Assembly (NCBI RefSeq): GCF_963678635.1
Contig: NC_087067.1
Coordinates: 30,542,401 to 30,606,400 of the forward strand
Origin: Symsagittifera roscoffensis
Taxonomy: Eukaryota > Xenacoelomorpha > Acoela > Convolutidae
DNA length: 64,000 bases
Direction of reading: 5' to 3'
Shown here: one piece after another, positions 41,852 through 53,241 of the stretch
Layout of the letters: each line of letters starts with the position of its first letter
How positions within the stretch are numbered: the stretch's first letter is position 1
The notes under the pieces: model-generated
What the model saw: the letters and a program-made list of their open reading frames with translations, nothing else
Database searches by the model: none
What the model was told of the DNA's origin: nothing
Position numbers and translations under genes: made by a program

Positions 41852-43052
41852 ACTCTGTGTCGTAGCCTTTTTCAGTCGAGTTTTGATTCTTCTTCGCTAT
41901 CAAATCGTCCTTGTAGCCGTCCTCTAGTCGATCGTCCGCGTTCCAATCCTTAGCTCGTTCCTTAGACAGTATTGATTTCCCTTTGTCTAAAATTCCAAAG
42001 GAGGGTTTACCAGAAGCTAATTGTTTCCAAATAGTATTTGGTTTTCTGTTATAGTGAATCTCGAAAGGTGAACATTTAGTTTTTGATTGATAGGTAGCGC
42101 GTAAATTCCAGATGATTTTTGAAACGGCGTTTTGCAGTGTGCATTTATGATGTTCTTTTGAAATAGCCAGTAGTTTGACTTTCACAGTGTGTACTAATTT
42201 TTCAACTAATCCGTTGGAACGATGGTCGCCTACTGTACAAAAGATTATTTTGATGTTGTTGGAATCGCAGAATAATTTAAAGTCTTGACTTGTAAAGCAA
42301 GTAGCATGATCTACCCTTATCGAATAAGGTATCCCGTGTAAGAATATGTAGTCTTGTAAAAATTCTATAATTGTTTTTGAAGAAGGAGACGATGTAATTT
42401 TTGCCGACGGAAATTTAGAAAATCTGTCAATGCAAAGTAAAATGTATTTATTTGACCCCCAATAGGAATCCAAAGGACCAGAGAAATCTGAATTAAGTTC
42501 TTCGTTTGGTTCCGATAATGGAGGAAGTTCACTAATTTGTGAATTAGGGATAACGGTTTTCAAATTCTTACCCGCCGATGTACACTCTGAGCAATTTATT
42601 CCGTGAAAGTAAATTTGCCTGTTAATATGGGGCCACCAGATGTATTGAGCCAAATATTTCATTCCGAATTGACCTGGATGTGTTTCGTGAAGGGTCTTCA
42701 TCATCGCGTTTTGTAAGGTAAATGGAATAACGAGTTTGCCGTCCATGTAAAGTAATCCGTCGCATTCGTGTAGGTCTCGGGTGAAATGTTTGAAATACGG
42801 AGAATCTGCATTAATCTTCTTCACCTTATTTTGAAGTGCTTTAACAATTGGACTTAACATGGGATCGTCTTCTGTCAAGAGAGCTACTAACTTGGCGTTA
42901 AATAAAATATTTAAATCCAAGGGTCGATCCGGCAACTTCAATTTTTCACGGTATTTTTTAACGAGATTAGCATGATCTGGTAAGAGCTGGAAGTCTAAAT
43001 CTACAGAAATACCGGAAGTGGTGGGATTAATTACAATATTCTTATTATTCAT
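41844..43052 (-). pseudogene. Integrase region of element C, frame intact
   Basis: 402 codons with a complete integrase signature: zinc-binding HETHPGQFG with CSEC, core Asp in NSDFSGPL, Asp in RVDHATCF, Glu in NGLVEKLVHTVK. It would join viral DNA ends to the target. The frame is open here although the pol upstream is broken. The end overlaps the next frame (41851) by 8 nt. Confidence 0.85.
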
Positions 43053-43111
43053 ATTAACAGTATCTACAATTTTTTTATCTACAGGTGAGTTAATAAAACT
43101 ACGATTAAAGA

Positions 43112-43543
43112 TTAAAAATAAAGAAATGCGGAGTTAGAAATGGAAATAATTAATGTATTTGTATTAGAATAATCCGTTGGAATACAATTTGAGGTACAAA
43201 ATTCTGTTCTTTTGTGATTAAATGAACAAATTGGAAAAGACGAGTTAATAAGTTTTAATACTGCTGCTATTAGGTAATTACGTAATAAAGCGTAATCGGA
43301 ATTTTCCAGATTAGAACCAATGGCTGAGCAGGTAGTTCTTAGTTTCTCCGACGGATTTAATGATTTATTAATTTTATTAATATTTGCTACTACGAATTCC
43401 TCGTCGTAATGGGATATTGAAAGAGCTTTTCCAGATGGAATTCTAGAAATAAGGTCAGTGAAGCCCATATCTTTTCCTGCAATATGTTTGATTGAGAAAT
43501 TAAAAGGTAATAATCTGTCTACCCATCTTGTTAATCTATACAA
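43112..43543 (-). pseudogene. Post-deletion pol segment, element C
   Basis: A frame from the deletion joint (RLTRWVDRLLPFNFSIKHIAGK, FTDLISRIP) to 43112. This is the RNase H end and linker to integrase. It lies in a different frame from RT and from the integrase frame, so a further small indel lies near 43120. Confidence 0.75.
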
Positions 43544-44868
43544 CCCCTAGTAGTTCGAGCTCGTTCGTAGAATATTTAGACTCGTGTGGGTTTAAAAAGC
43601 GTGAAGCAAATGAGATTGTTTTCCAATCGTTCCCGTGGAGTTGTTCGAGCGAAGCTCCCAGTCCATTATGTGACGCGTCAGTTTTTACTCTAGTTTTGCG
43701 TTTTACGTCGAAATGGGTATTCTCTGTTAGGTTTATGATTTCTTCTTTAATTTTTTCAAAAGCTTTTGTATGGTCATCATTCCATTGGAATATTGATTTC
43801 TTATTTAGGAGCGGTCGGAGTGGGCTTCCTAAGGATGCTAGATTTGGGACGAATTTAATGTATTGGTTTATAGAACCAAAAAATGATCGTAGTTCTTTCA
43901 AATTCTTCGGAATAGGTAGATCTTTTATGGCTTTCGATTTGTCGAATAACGGGGTAATTCCTGATTTAGAGATTTTGAATCCCAACCATTCTATTTTTTT
44001 TTGAAAGAATTTTCATTTTGACCATTTTACAGCGAAGTTATATTCGTCAAGGGTAGATAAAGTTTTTAACGCAATATTCTAGTGGTCTAAGAATGTTCCT
44101 TTGGAAGAGATTAAAATGTCGTCTAAGTAACAGTTAGTAAATGGGATTGAACCTAACGTAGAGTCCATTACTCTTTGAAATTCGTTAGGCATATCCCCTA
44201 GGCCGTAAAAACCAGTTAAGAATTGGTAGGTACCCGTAATATCACCGCCCACGATACTGAAGTTACATTGGTTGCTAGTAAATTTATCTAGTGCTAATTG
44301 GCTGTACGCGTTTTTTAAGTCTAAGTTAGTAAACCACACTTCTCCAACGGAATCATTAGTAATTTGTGCCGCGACATTGTCTACCAGTTCGTGAATGTTT
44401 GGCATTTGATATTTGTTCTTGTAAATCTGTTTGTTTATGAACTTGGAATCTAAGGCTAACTTGATGGATTTGTCTTTTTTACAAGTGATGACTATTGGGC
44501 CAATAAATCTGTCTTCATCGCAATTTTCTAATTTTTTAACATGTCCCTCTGCTTTTAGTCTATTGAGTTCTGTCTTTACAGCGTCCAGTAAGTGAAGGGG
44601 GACTCGTCTTCCCTTTAGTTGGATTGGTTTTAAGGGTTCGTGAAAATGGGTGATTTTCATCTGATTTTTAATTTTTCCGAGCCGAAGGAGTAAATTTTTG
44701 AATGATTTTGATATATTTAGAATTTCTCTATCTTGGTTTGTTTGAGAGATGGAATTTATTGACTTACACTGCCTGTTAGTCTGGAAATGTGGGAAGTGTT
44801 TCTGAGAGACTTCTATCCCCACTTTTGGAAGGTTTTCATTTCCTAAGATATTTCTCTCATGTCCTTCG
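43536..44868 (-). pseudogene. Reverse transcriptase and partial RNase H, element C
   Basis: RT motifs in one frame: LALDSKFINKQIYKNKYQMP, WFTNLDLKNAYSQLAL (catalytic Asp), FYGLGDMPNEFQRVMD, CYLDDILISS (palm). TAG at 44081-44079 and TGA at 44015-44013 interrupt the thumb; at the second, the family usually has Cys (K-C-K-F-F). RNase H follows (RVKTDASHNGLGASLEQ, NPHESKYSTNELELLGVV) and then stops at 43536. The next frame picks up at RLTRWVDRLLPFNF, so roughly 40 codons of RNase H are missing. Confidence 0.85.
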
Positions 44869-44869
44869 G

Positions 44870-46306
44870 TTAGGAAGAATTGACAGTCGTTGTCTGACCA
44901 ACATTTGAAAATATCGGGAGCTTCACCTTTCCAGTGATGTTTATGGCATTATCTGTGAATCCACAGTAGAGGTCTCTAGTTGTCTTATCCACCGGATAAA
45001 TTTTCAAGTAAGTGTCGCGTAACTTTAATTCGTGTAGTACATTTTTCTTAAGGAAGCTTATCGGGCTAGCTGAATCCACTTGAATGTTTAAAATTACTTG
45101 GTTTTCTTTTCCGAGTCCAATGTTCAATAATTTCTTCAATTCTTTTCCATCATTATCAAAAATCGTAGTTACATTTAGTACAGAATAATCGTCGTTTTCA
45201 CTTTGTCCAGATTCCGACCATGCGTTTATGACGCCACAACATTCTCTATCCGTGTGGTCAGTCTTTACATCCGGAATATCCGACGGATTAAAATCTGTAT
45301 TATTTACAATTTGAGTATTTACAATGTTTACATTTTTAAGACGAGATCTACAAAGTCTGGTGAAATGCCCTTTGAATTTACACGTAGTACAAGTCGTGTC
45401 CTTTGCTGGGCAAACTACTAAGTGTCCTTTTGAGAATGATCCGCCACACTTCATTCAGTTTTTACTTCTTTCGATGTTAAGGGTTGGTTCTCTTTTGACA
45501 TTAAAATGGTTGTTTGGTTTATGTACGGATGATCCGTTGGATTTAAAATTGTTAGTTAACTTCAAGTGATTTAAAATTCTTTTTTCGTCTATGAGTGCTA
45601 CATTTAGTGCTCCGCGTGGAGGGAGGGTTTCTGTTAACAATTTCCTTTGGATGTCGTAGTTTTTCATATTATTTATGAAAATATCTCTTATCCACTCTTC
45701 TTCTCCTGCGGTTATGTCGCACGTTTTTGCCATTTCAGCTAAGGCACCCCAAAATTGTTCGAGGGATTCTCTGTCACGTTGTTTTCTATTTAGCAGTTTA
45801 TGTCGTTCGATAGTGACATTTGTCTTTCATACGAAAGCGATCGCTAGGAACTCCCAGAATTCTTTAAAAGAAATTTGTAAAACTTTCACCTTGGTAAATT
45901 TTTGTCCGAAGATCCTTTTTCCTTCGTTTCCCAGTGCTAGATATAAGACCGAACGTAATTTTTTGTCGGCTTCTTCTATTCGCATTCCGTTAAATTTCTT
46001 GGTTTCAATTTTTATCGATGCTGCTTCTTCTTCGTCGTATCGTCTTTGTTCTTGAGTATTTCTCTCCATTCTCGAGCGTCTTTGAGCATCTGTTTCACCG
46101 TCCGTTGAGTTTTCCAAATTTGGAGGTAATGGGTGTTGTCTTTCCAACGGATTGAGTAGATTTTCTATGTCTATGTTTTCTTTGGCAATTATAGCTAATT
46201 GAAACAGATCACTCCAGTCTTCCCATGGAATGGGGGGGTCTACCGTATGGTTTTGCCAAAAAGGAGGTATTCCTCTCACGTTAGATTCGTTAGTTGACTG
46301 CGCCAT
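44870..46306 (-). pseudogene. Gag-protease frame of element C, two TGA stops
   Basis: A single frame from ATG at 46306 to 44870 is broken only by TGA at 45829-45827 and 45457-45455. It reads a gag (WEDWSDLFQLAIIAKENIDI; ESLEQFWGALAEMA), then a double knuckle region (KCGGSFSKGH, CTTCKFKGHFTRLC), then a protease region with VDSASPISF where D-S/T-G is usual. The frame should then shift near 44925 to continue as CQFFLTEGHERNILG into RT. An in-frame TAA lies 12 bases upstream of the ATG inside the LTR, so 46306 is the only possible AUG start. Confidence 0.8.
46288..46305 (-). promoter_or_regulatory. tRNA primer-binding site, element C
   Basis: Directly after the LTR the minus strand reads TGGCGCAGTCAACTAACG; the + strand reads as a tRNA 3' end finishing gactgcgcca. 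There is no spacer, and the gag start codon spans the LTR/PBS joint. Confidence 0.7.
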
Positions 46307-46520
46307 GATAAAATATTACTTTGTTGTAGCTAATTCTAAATTAAAACTATTAAAAAGATTAAGGATTTAAGATGAATTAGTCGGTAAGTTAAAACATTAA
46401 AACAATGAGAGATCATTCTCTCCGCCGGAGAGAATGGCCAATGAAGATCATATCTGAGTGACCAGTTAATTAAACTAATATGTTTTGCAGTAATTGCAAA
46501 ACATGATGTAAATCACAACA
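46306..46520 (-). repeat. 5' LTR of element C
   Basis: 215 bp with both palindromes intact (46414-46436 and 46481-46503). It differs from the other LTR at two bases. Its last base (46306) is also the first base of the gag ATG. Confidence 0.93.
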
Positions 46521-46818
46521 CTCCTTTACGATAATTATATGTGATGAATTTTGCTCACCTTATTTTTCTAATTTAGACAAAAACTCAATTATTTCAGACG
46601 CGTTTTTTCAACTATGAGAAAACTTTTTTCAACGTTTTTATAAGTAAAAAACTAGAATTGAAATTGACTTTAAAAAGGCTTTATCACTTTTACAACCTAG
46701 ACCCATTTCAATCATTAGTTCCGGTACCTGATTTTGCGTAGATCACGAAAAAAAGATAAAAAAATTAATTACACCCAAATATAAAAAACTTCTCCATTTT
46801 TTGAATGTCGAACAAAAT

Positions 46819-48815
46819 TCTGTCCATTTTGACTGATGTGTGCTTTTCTAAAGAAATCAGCTCTAACTACATATTAAAATTGTGCAGTTATCACAGAACG
46901 TTATGACCGTGGTCTGATAAAATAGACAAAACCTTTTTTTTTAAATTTAAGGTTGTCTTTTTTGCGAGTTGTGATGAAGGGACCTGCACGAAAAAAAAGC
47001 TTAAGCAAATTCGACAGTCAGAGTGAATTAAGAATATTGGACATCACTTTCTGCAGAAAAATGACCAAAAAACTTTTTCCTGTTTGAACTTTTAAACATT
47101 TTGCAACCTTTTTCCAAATTTTTGAAGTTTTTGATTCCAAAAAGGCACTAAAAACTCAAAAAACTAGCTTTATTTGGGAGAAACTAAAGCTTCATTTGGG
47201 AGAAGCTAAAGCTTCGGGGCCCATGTTTAGATGTTTTAAGCTTTTAAAATCAGCTAGTGTTAGCCTGCTTGCTCGCTTCATTCGTTCGAAGATATATTTA
47301 AACTGTTTTTCCTAAAGCTGTTTTCTTGATGCTGGAACAATTTTTCATTACTTTTTTAATGCCGTTCGATTCACACTCACAAAGAGTTCAAAAAGATATA
47401 TCAGTCAACCTATTCCAATAAATTTTGTTTTACCTGATTTTGCCTGGAACACAAAAAAAAACAACGAAAATACGCCCGAGTAAAAACTCAATTGATTTAC
47501 GTATAATAAATCAAAAAGCTTAATCAATACCAAAGAAAAATTTCTTTTCAATGACGGAAATTTAATTTAAAAAATTGAGGTAAGGAGAATATTGTGTTTC
47601 AGTTTTTTCGAGTTTGCATTGGTTAAGTCATGGAACAAAGCTTGTGCAAATTGCCGTCTTTTTATTTTTTGAGCGCATGATGCAAAACCCGAGTTTTTAA
47701 ATGTATTCAGTGTAAAAACTATTCAGTTGTGATTCGCACTTCACTAAAAAATTATCGCAATAATTTAGTAATTTTGATTCTTTGTTTTAATTGATTTTTT
47801 TTTACATTTCCCGGGCTTTTAAACAACTCTTAAACTATGTTTTCGAAGTTTTTTAAAATAAATTTTTAAACCGTGGTAGAAAAACGACTGATTTTTTCTT
47901 CAAAACATCTTTCAGACCATTCGTTTATTTGGTGCACCACGCCCTAATACTGAGTGGAAAAAGTGGCAAAAAACATTGAATGGTATGAATAAAATTGAAA
48001 TGCGATTGTTACAACTGGCATTAACAAAACGTTTATAGCAAAAACAAATGGTATTTGGGTTGTTAAAAACGAAAAAAAAAATTGTTTTAGAAAACATCGT
48101 TTGTTGCCAAAGTCTAGTACTTCTCTTTTAAACTTGTTGGTACTGTGCACGAAACCAATAGAAGAAAAGTCATGCATGTCAATGTGCAAAACATCAAAAT
48201 AATATCCAACAAAAAATCATATAATTTCCCCTTTTCTTGATATGATTTTTTTTGAAATCGTTTCCAATACAAATATACAAAGAGAAAAAATCATAATTAA
48301 AAGATTGAACTCAAGCCTATGTATTATATGCAACATTATAGCAAGAGAAAATTGATTATATAAGTTTTCGATTTAATAATAATATTTAGTAATAAATGAT
48401 TGCTATATACGTTTGCTATTTTCTAATAATTGTTTGAAAATAATTTCTTAAAAAAGTTGAAATTTTTTGAAAAAAATTTAGTTAAAGTAATTTGAGGCGA
48501 ACAAAACGGGTTGCCACCAGTCTAGTTTGTATTGTACTAAAATAGCGCCAGGCCCGTTGTGGTTGGCATTGCAGACGATTCTGGCTTCGCAAAAACCTTA
48601 CAAGGCTTTAATTCGAAAAAGGTTCTACTAGCTTGCTTAACTGTTCGAATGTGATAACACATCCCTGTGACTGGTAAATTAGTTCTTTAAACTTAAATGG
48701 GGTCGCAGTTGGAAATTAAATTCAGACAGGTTGAGATTGTTCATATGCAGACTTTTGAAGTTTGTGTGTATTACCTTTTTAGATAATTTATTGCTTTTTT
48801 TTCGGTTTTTGCCGT
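46819..48815. other. AT-rich intergenic sequence with old repeats
   Basis: Contains a relative of the 337-bp family (47340-47490) and of a second family with aagctt...gcctgcttgctcgct (47215-47300), also seen near 51190 and 55870. No genes. Confidence 0.5.
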
Positions 48816-49600
48816 TTAAATTCTGTAATGGTTTACTGTTTTAATTATGTTCGTTTCTTCTGAACTGATTATTTTGTATCCCAACCTTGCACTATCTTGT
48901 TTTGCAACTCTGAAATTCTCAACTAAAATGTATCTATAAAGGTGTGTGCTTGCGGGAACTCCTTCAAAAGTGAGTAAATTACCTTTTGGAGTACTATCGC
49001 CATTCAATTGCTCTTGTATTTCAATTTTGTAATTCGGAAGTTTTAGCGCGCTGTTGTCGAAGTGAAGTTTCTTCAACACGCCTTTCAACGGTGTGCCTGT
49101 AGCTTGATGGAGCTCCCGCCGGCATTGTAGTTAAGATTTTTTGATTTCCCCAGCAAAAAATTGCTTGTTTTTGATTTTTTTAAACTGCCACATGGGTTTT
49201 GTTACCTGTCCGTAGGCGTACGTGAAATCTAAAATAGTCAAATACATTTCACCCGACTTATGCTCGTGAGTTTTTTTAATTACCCACTGCCTCATTCATG
49301 AAAAGAAGGCATCAATTTTGTTCTCTTTAATTGTTTTTTGAATTCTTTTGACTCGAGTGTGATGTATATACTTCCATCCTTCTTCATTGTGGTGACTCTT
49401 GGCGACAAAACGTTGTTTTTTTTGTCGAAACACTCCTGAGTTTTCGTAATGTGCTCTTTTTTGTTATTCGGTTTAATTTTTTGTCCGTCATATCTTGTAG
49501 GTTAATAGGCACAAAATGATTTTTTCGCAGGACCGGTTTCAGTATTCCCAAGAATTTTGCTTTCAATTTGCAAAACAATTCTTTTTTATTTTATAATTCA
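48816..49600 (-). pseudogene. Decayed Ty3/gypsy RT fragment, element D
   Basis: Minus strand frames in order: HFVPINLQDMTDKKLN, then VTTMKKDGSIYITLESKEF, then ILDFTYAYGQV (catalytic Asp region), then VLKKLHFDNSALKL and LGYKIISSEE. These match the fingers, palm and thumb of gypsy RTs, with the YxDD segment lost or scrambled and many stops. The piece is old and cannot be functional. Confidence 0.65.
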
Positions 49601-50700
49601 ATTTTAGGGACAACTTATAGATATACGTCTGTCACTCGTCCGATTCCTCCCTCTCAACACCTCCATATGTTTCCACCACTTTTCCCCGCTACATCAACTC
49701 GAGAAATCGCTGTCAAACCGCTGTCGAGGACACGCTGTCAAACTATTGAATCGTGCCTGTGGACTCGCTGTCAAATCATAGCCACATCTTTTATCCAGAA
49801 ACCTCAGCTTGAACTCTTGGTCTGCGTATCTGTTTTCTACCGATTGCTTTTTCTTTATCGACATCACTGTATATTCATCTGATTCGGACGATGTTGAAGT
49901 TTCTTCGCCTTCTCCTGTTTTGCTGATTAGCCCATCCAAAAAGCTTCTCTTGTAAGCACCTGTTCGCGCCAGTCTGCATACTCTGGTGATGCTCATACTA
50001 CTCATGCGCCAACCCTACTCAGTCTCATCCTCCCTACTAGTTTGTTTCTTTTCTTGCTGCTCCCTCGCACGTTTTGTCGAATTGCCCAACTTTTCTGCGG
50101 GCATTCCACATTGTATTGCGTATGGATATGGACAGTTGGGTAAGTCCTGTAATGTAAAGCTTGGGGCATCACAGTTATTGCATCGTCGAGCGCTAGCACT
50201 TTTCGCCGCCGGCGTGGATAGTCAGCCCCTCTCTTTCGGTTTTGAAAATATACCGATACTCTCCTGATAATTCTTACTTGGTCGTGTCATGTGGCGCTGG
50301 CGACGCTGTTTTATGTATCAAATTTGTATGCGCGCACTTTCTTCTTGCAGATTATTGCAACGCGGTAAACCTCATCCGGAGTTTCCGTCGCTCTTGACAA
50401 CTCCCTCTGGCAGTTCAAAATTCTTTAATTTTTTTTGTTTACCTGTCCTGCTAATGCCCATAGTGCTGTGGCAGATAGCGCCCCCTCAAAAGAGAAGTTT
50501 TTGGGGTTATTATCATACTTGACGAGCATTTCCTAGTAGAACTTGATAAACCAAATCTCAGAGATTGCTGCTGGTGTGGAGCACTTGAACCACAAAACAA
50601 AACAATGCTCAATGGATTCCTCTGGCTCACTTTTTCTCGACAGACCGCACCATGATAGAGGTGCGAAAACGGATACTTTATTTCTTCATCCAACTACATG
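49601..50700 (-). pseudogene. Decayed gag region, element D
   Basis: Upstream of the RT fragment on the same strand: a gag-like piece (ELSRATETPDEVYRVA around 50400-50350), a Cys-rich knuckle-like piece (RRCNNCDAPSFTL, about 50198-50160), then an acidic/Ser stretch (50005-49694). The order agrees with gag before RT. No LTR was found on either side. Confidence 0.45.
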
Positions 50701-52947
50701 AACTCAAAGTATAAAAATCATCTTTTTGTTCTAGGCAAATCTAGACTACCTAGAGGTCAACAGGGTCAGTGGCGATCGACAGACAAATATACTCAAGTTC
50801 AAGGACTTAACATATATTTAAAAAAAAACTTGTATGGCACTTTCAGATCACATCCGACTCTAGAATATACAAGCTAGCAAAACACAAAAGACTTACATGA
50901 TTTAATTGTTTCAAGCAAATTGTTGAAGAGAAAAGGTCTATCAATAACAGGCTAATTGTCTTATAATAGACTCATAGAAATTGATGCGTAATTTTACTCT
51001 TACAAAACCCGAAAAATACCAAGGATTTAAGGAAACACCAACATACACACGCTATAAATTACAAAAATTTTGAACATGGATAGCCAGCTATTTTTTTGTA
51101 GAATGTTTTTGATATTATGAAAGATTTGATTCCTAAAGTGGCGTTAAGAATCAACAACTAACTTAACCCAATTATATTTTAGTTTTCACGGCTCAAACTA
51201 AGCCTAAAAAAGCTATTTTAAGCCTGCATACGTTATTTTGGAAAACCCTTTTAGCTCGAAAGTAGACCAAAAATCAAAAATTGCAAACCAGTTTTTCTCG
51301 ACATTGAGAAAAATTTTAAAACTTTTTAAAAGCTATTCGAATCGCGACTGAAAGGGCTTTTTTGATATACTAGTCGAACCATTTCCCCCTTCCAATGATA
51401 ATTCGTTGAAACCGATTTTGCGTGGAAAACAAAAAAGAAACAAAACAATAACACACCCGAATACAAAGTTCCTCCACATTTTTCACATGGTCGTGGTGCT
51501 CTGTTCAAAAGCTTTGAAAGTACTACTTACAACATCGGAAACTTTCTAGTTTTTGAACAAAAAGGTTTTTTCATAAAGTGGTAAAGTGTACCTGACAAAC
51601 AACAATGATCTCTTGAAAAGATCAGTTGAAAAAATTGAAATATTCTTTTTCTTTTGATTTTCCAATTAATATATTATTCCCTCTAAGTTACTAATAACAA
51701 AGACTCGATGGGCTAAAAAATTTTTCGCTACGTCTATTTTGGAAGTTTTAAATTGCTGGCCGTAACTTTTTACATCCAACTGATATTACTTTTTTCGAAA
51801 TCTTAAATTTGCTCGTATTTTTTCATAATCCCAAAACTTCACACCCCTATTTTTCAAAAAAAATATCCCTTTGAAAGACTTTTTAATTTTGAGACCCAGT
51901 ATCAAAAGTGTTCATATGGTTACACAATTAAGCTCAAAAACCAGCGTATAAGACTAATTTTGATAGGATTAGAATAAACTTTCTTGAATACAAACATTCT
52001 TTTCTTTTTTTTTCGATATTCAGAACAAAAACTAACCCAATTACAGGCAACTTGCAACCATTAACGACGATTGACAATAAGAAGACAGTAAATGAACTTC
52101 ATTAGAGATTAAAAAATTATGACTCGGCCCAACTCTAGAAAAACAGTTTTAGGCATAGAAAAAAAAATTTTATCTTTGTTTTTGAACTATCTTTTGACAA
52201 GTTACACGTTTTTAACGTTTTTCTAGGTGAGAGAGACGGGATCATTTGAAAAGTAGTTTTTTTTAAATAGAAGAGCAAAATGAAACAATTTATTAAAATT
52301 GGCATTAATTTTTTCTCTAATAAATGGCACATATCGCATACAAATAAGTAAATAAGAGATCTGAACCTAAAAGTTTTCCACGATACATCTATACAAAAAT
52401 CTATCAGAAGTCTAGAAGTGGTTTTTACAGGATTTATTGCGCATCAAAAAAGAAAGAATTGGTCGCTCGGTGCAAAAAATGCAATATTATAAGTTTGAAA
52501 GATTATTGAAATACGTTAGGGTTTGTAATAAGCGCAACTTTTTTTATTACAGAAACAGAGGTTTGAAATACTAGAAAGCAAACGTTGTTATAACAGCCGT
52601 GGCCATTTTTTTAAAACTGATGAAATAGTTTTCGAGTTGCAGATTTTTAGGTTTTCGTGCATTGGCAGATAGCTTATTTCTCCATTTGCAAGTATCCAAG
52701 ATCGGTTCTTCCAGATCATGTTATTAAGGCAGCCTCTCATCTTGATTAAGTTGGTTTCGATGCCTGATATATACTCCAGCTGTTAATCAGATTGTTCAGA
52801 ATTTTCAGGTAATCTTAGTTTATCGTGTATCCCAAAATCACACAGCGTTGCAAATCTATACTAGGTTCCAGACAATCATGAAGAGGTTAAATCCCAGATG
52901 TTGCATAGTAAACACGTGTCCTAAGGATCCCAAGGAAATCGGGTTTG
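50701..52947. other. AT-rich sequence, 3' flank of the otopetrin gene
   Basis: No gene. A relative of the 337-bp repeat lies at 51330-51490. The 3' UTR of the minus strand otopetrin gene should begin at 52947. The nearest clear AATAAA on that strand is at 52438-52433, about 510 nt after the stop. Confidence 0.5.
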
Positions 52948-53241
52948 TTAGTAAGCAAACTTCCAGACATCTATGAGACAACACACGGAATGGAATCTAT
53001 ACAGACTAGCTATGGGTCCTATAAAGTGTAGAATAATTTGCCAGTTTAGTATGCCGTAGAACTCTTCAGGGAAGGGGTTGAGACTGCTCTCTTTCAGTTC
53101 GAATATGATGGTGATCCAGAGGGTGATGTTGACAAGGAGGAAGAAGATGACAAATGACTTGGACGGTTTCTTTCTCTTCCGTCTGGGACACCTGCGTAGT
53201 CCATCCAGTAGGTAGACGGTTTGAAAAGCAGTCTCAACCGC
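52948..53241 (-). CDS. OTOP: Otopetrin exon 8 with stop
   Basis: Acceptor gttcag; TAA at 52950-52948. Residues 392-488: a basic loop, a membrane segment (FVIFFLLVNITLWITIIF), and the last segment ending YRFHSVCCLIDVWKFAY. YRFHS close to the C-terminus is the most diagnostic otopetrin motif. Confidence 0.95.
   Translation of the reverse strand, partial: AVETAFQTVYLLDGLRRCPRRKRKKPSKSFVIFFLLVNITLWITIIFELKESSLNPFPEEFYGILNWQIILHFIGPIASLYRFHSVCCLIDVWKFAY

Larger units (their letters stand above)
40137..46520 (-). mobile_element. 6.4-kb Ty3/gypsy element C, broken coding region
   Basis: 215-bp LTRs (40137-40351 and 46306-46520), TG...CA ends, and a perfect 5-bp target duplication ctcct (40132-40136 and 46521-46525). 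The LTRs differ at two positions, so the insertion is recent. Coding order on the minus strand is gag, protease region, RT, RNase H, integrase. It contains at least four stops, several frame changes and an RNase H deletion. It therefore cannot supply its own proteins. Confidence 0.93.

Noticed and set aside
43528-44004. 158-codon + strand frame
   Set aside because: Antisense of RNase H in element C; the minus strand carries the recognised motif with catalytic Asp.
44013-45829. A changed genetic code with TGA as a sense codon
   Set aside because: Element B and the otopetrin gene use no internal TGA, and element C has TAG and frameshifts as well, so ordinary decay explains the stops.
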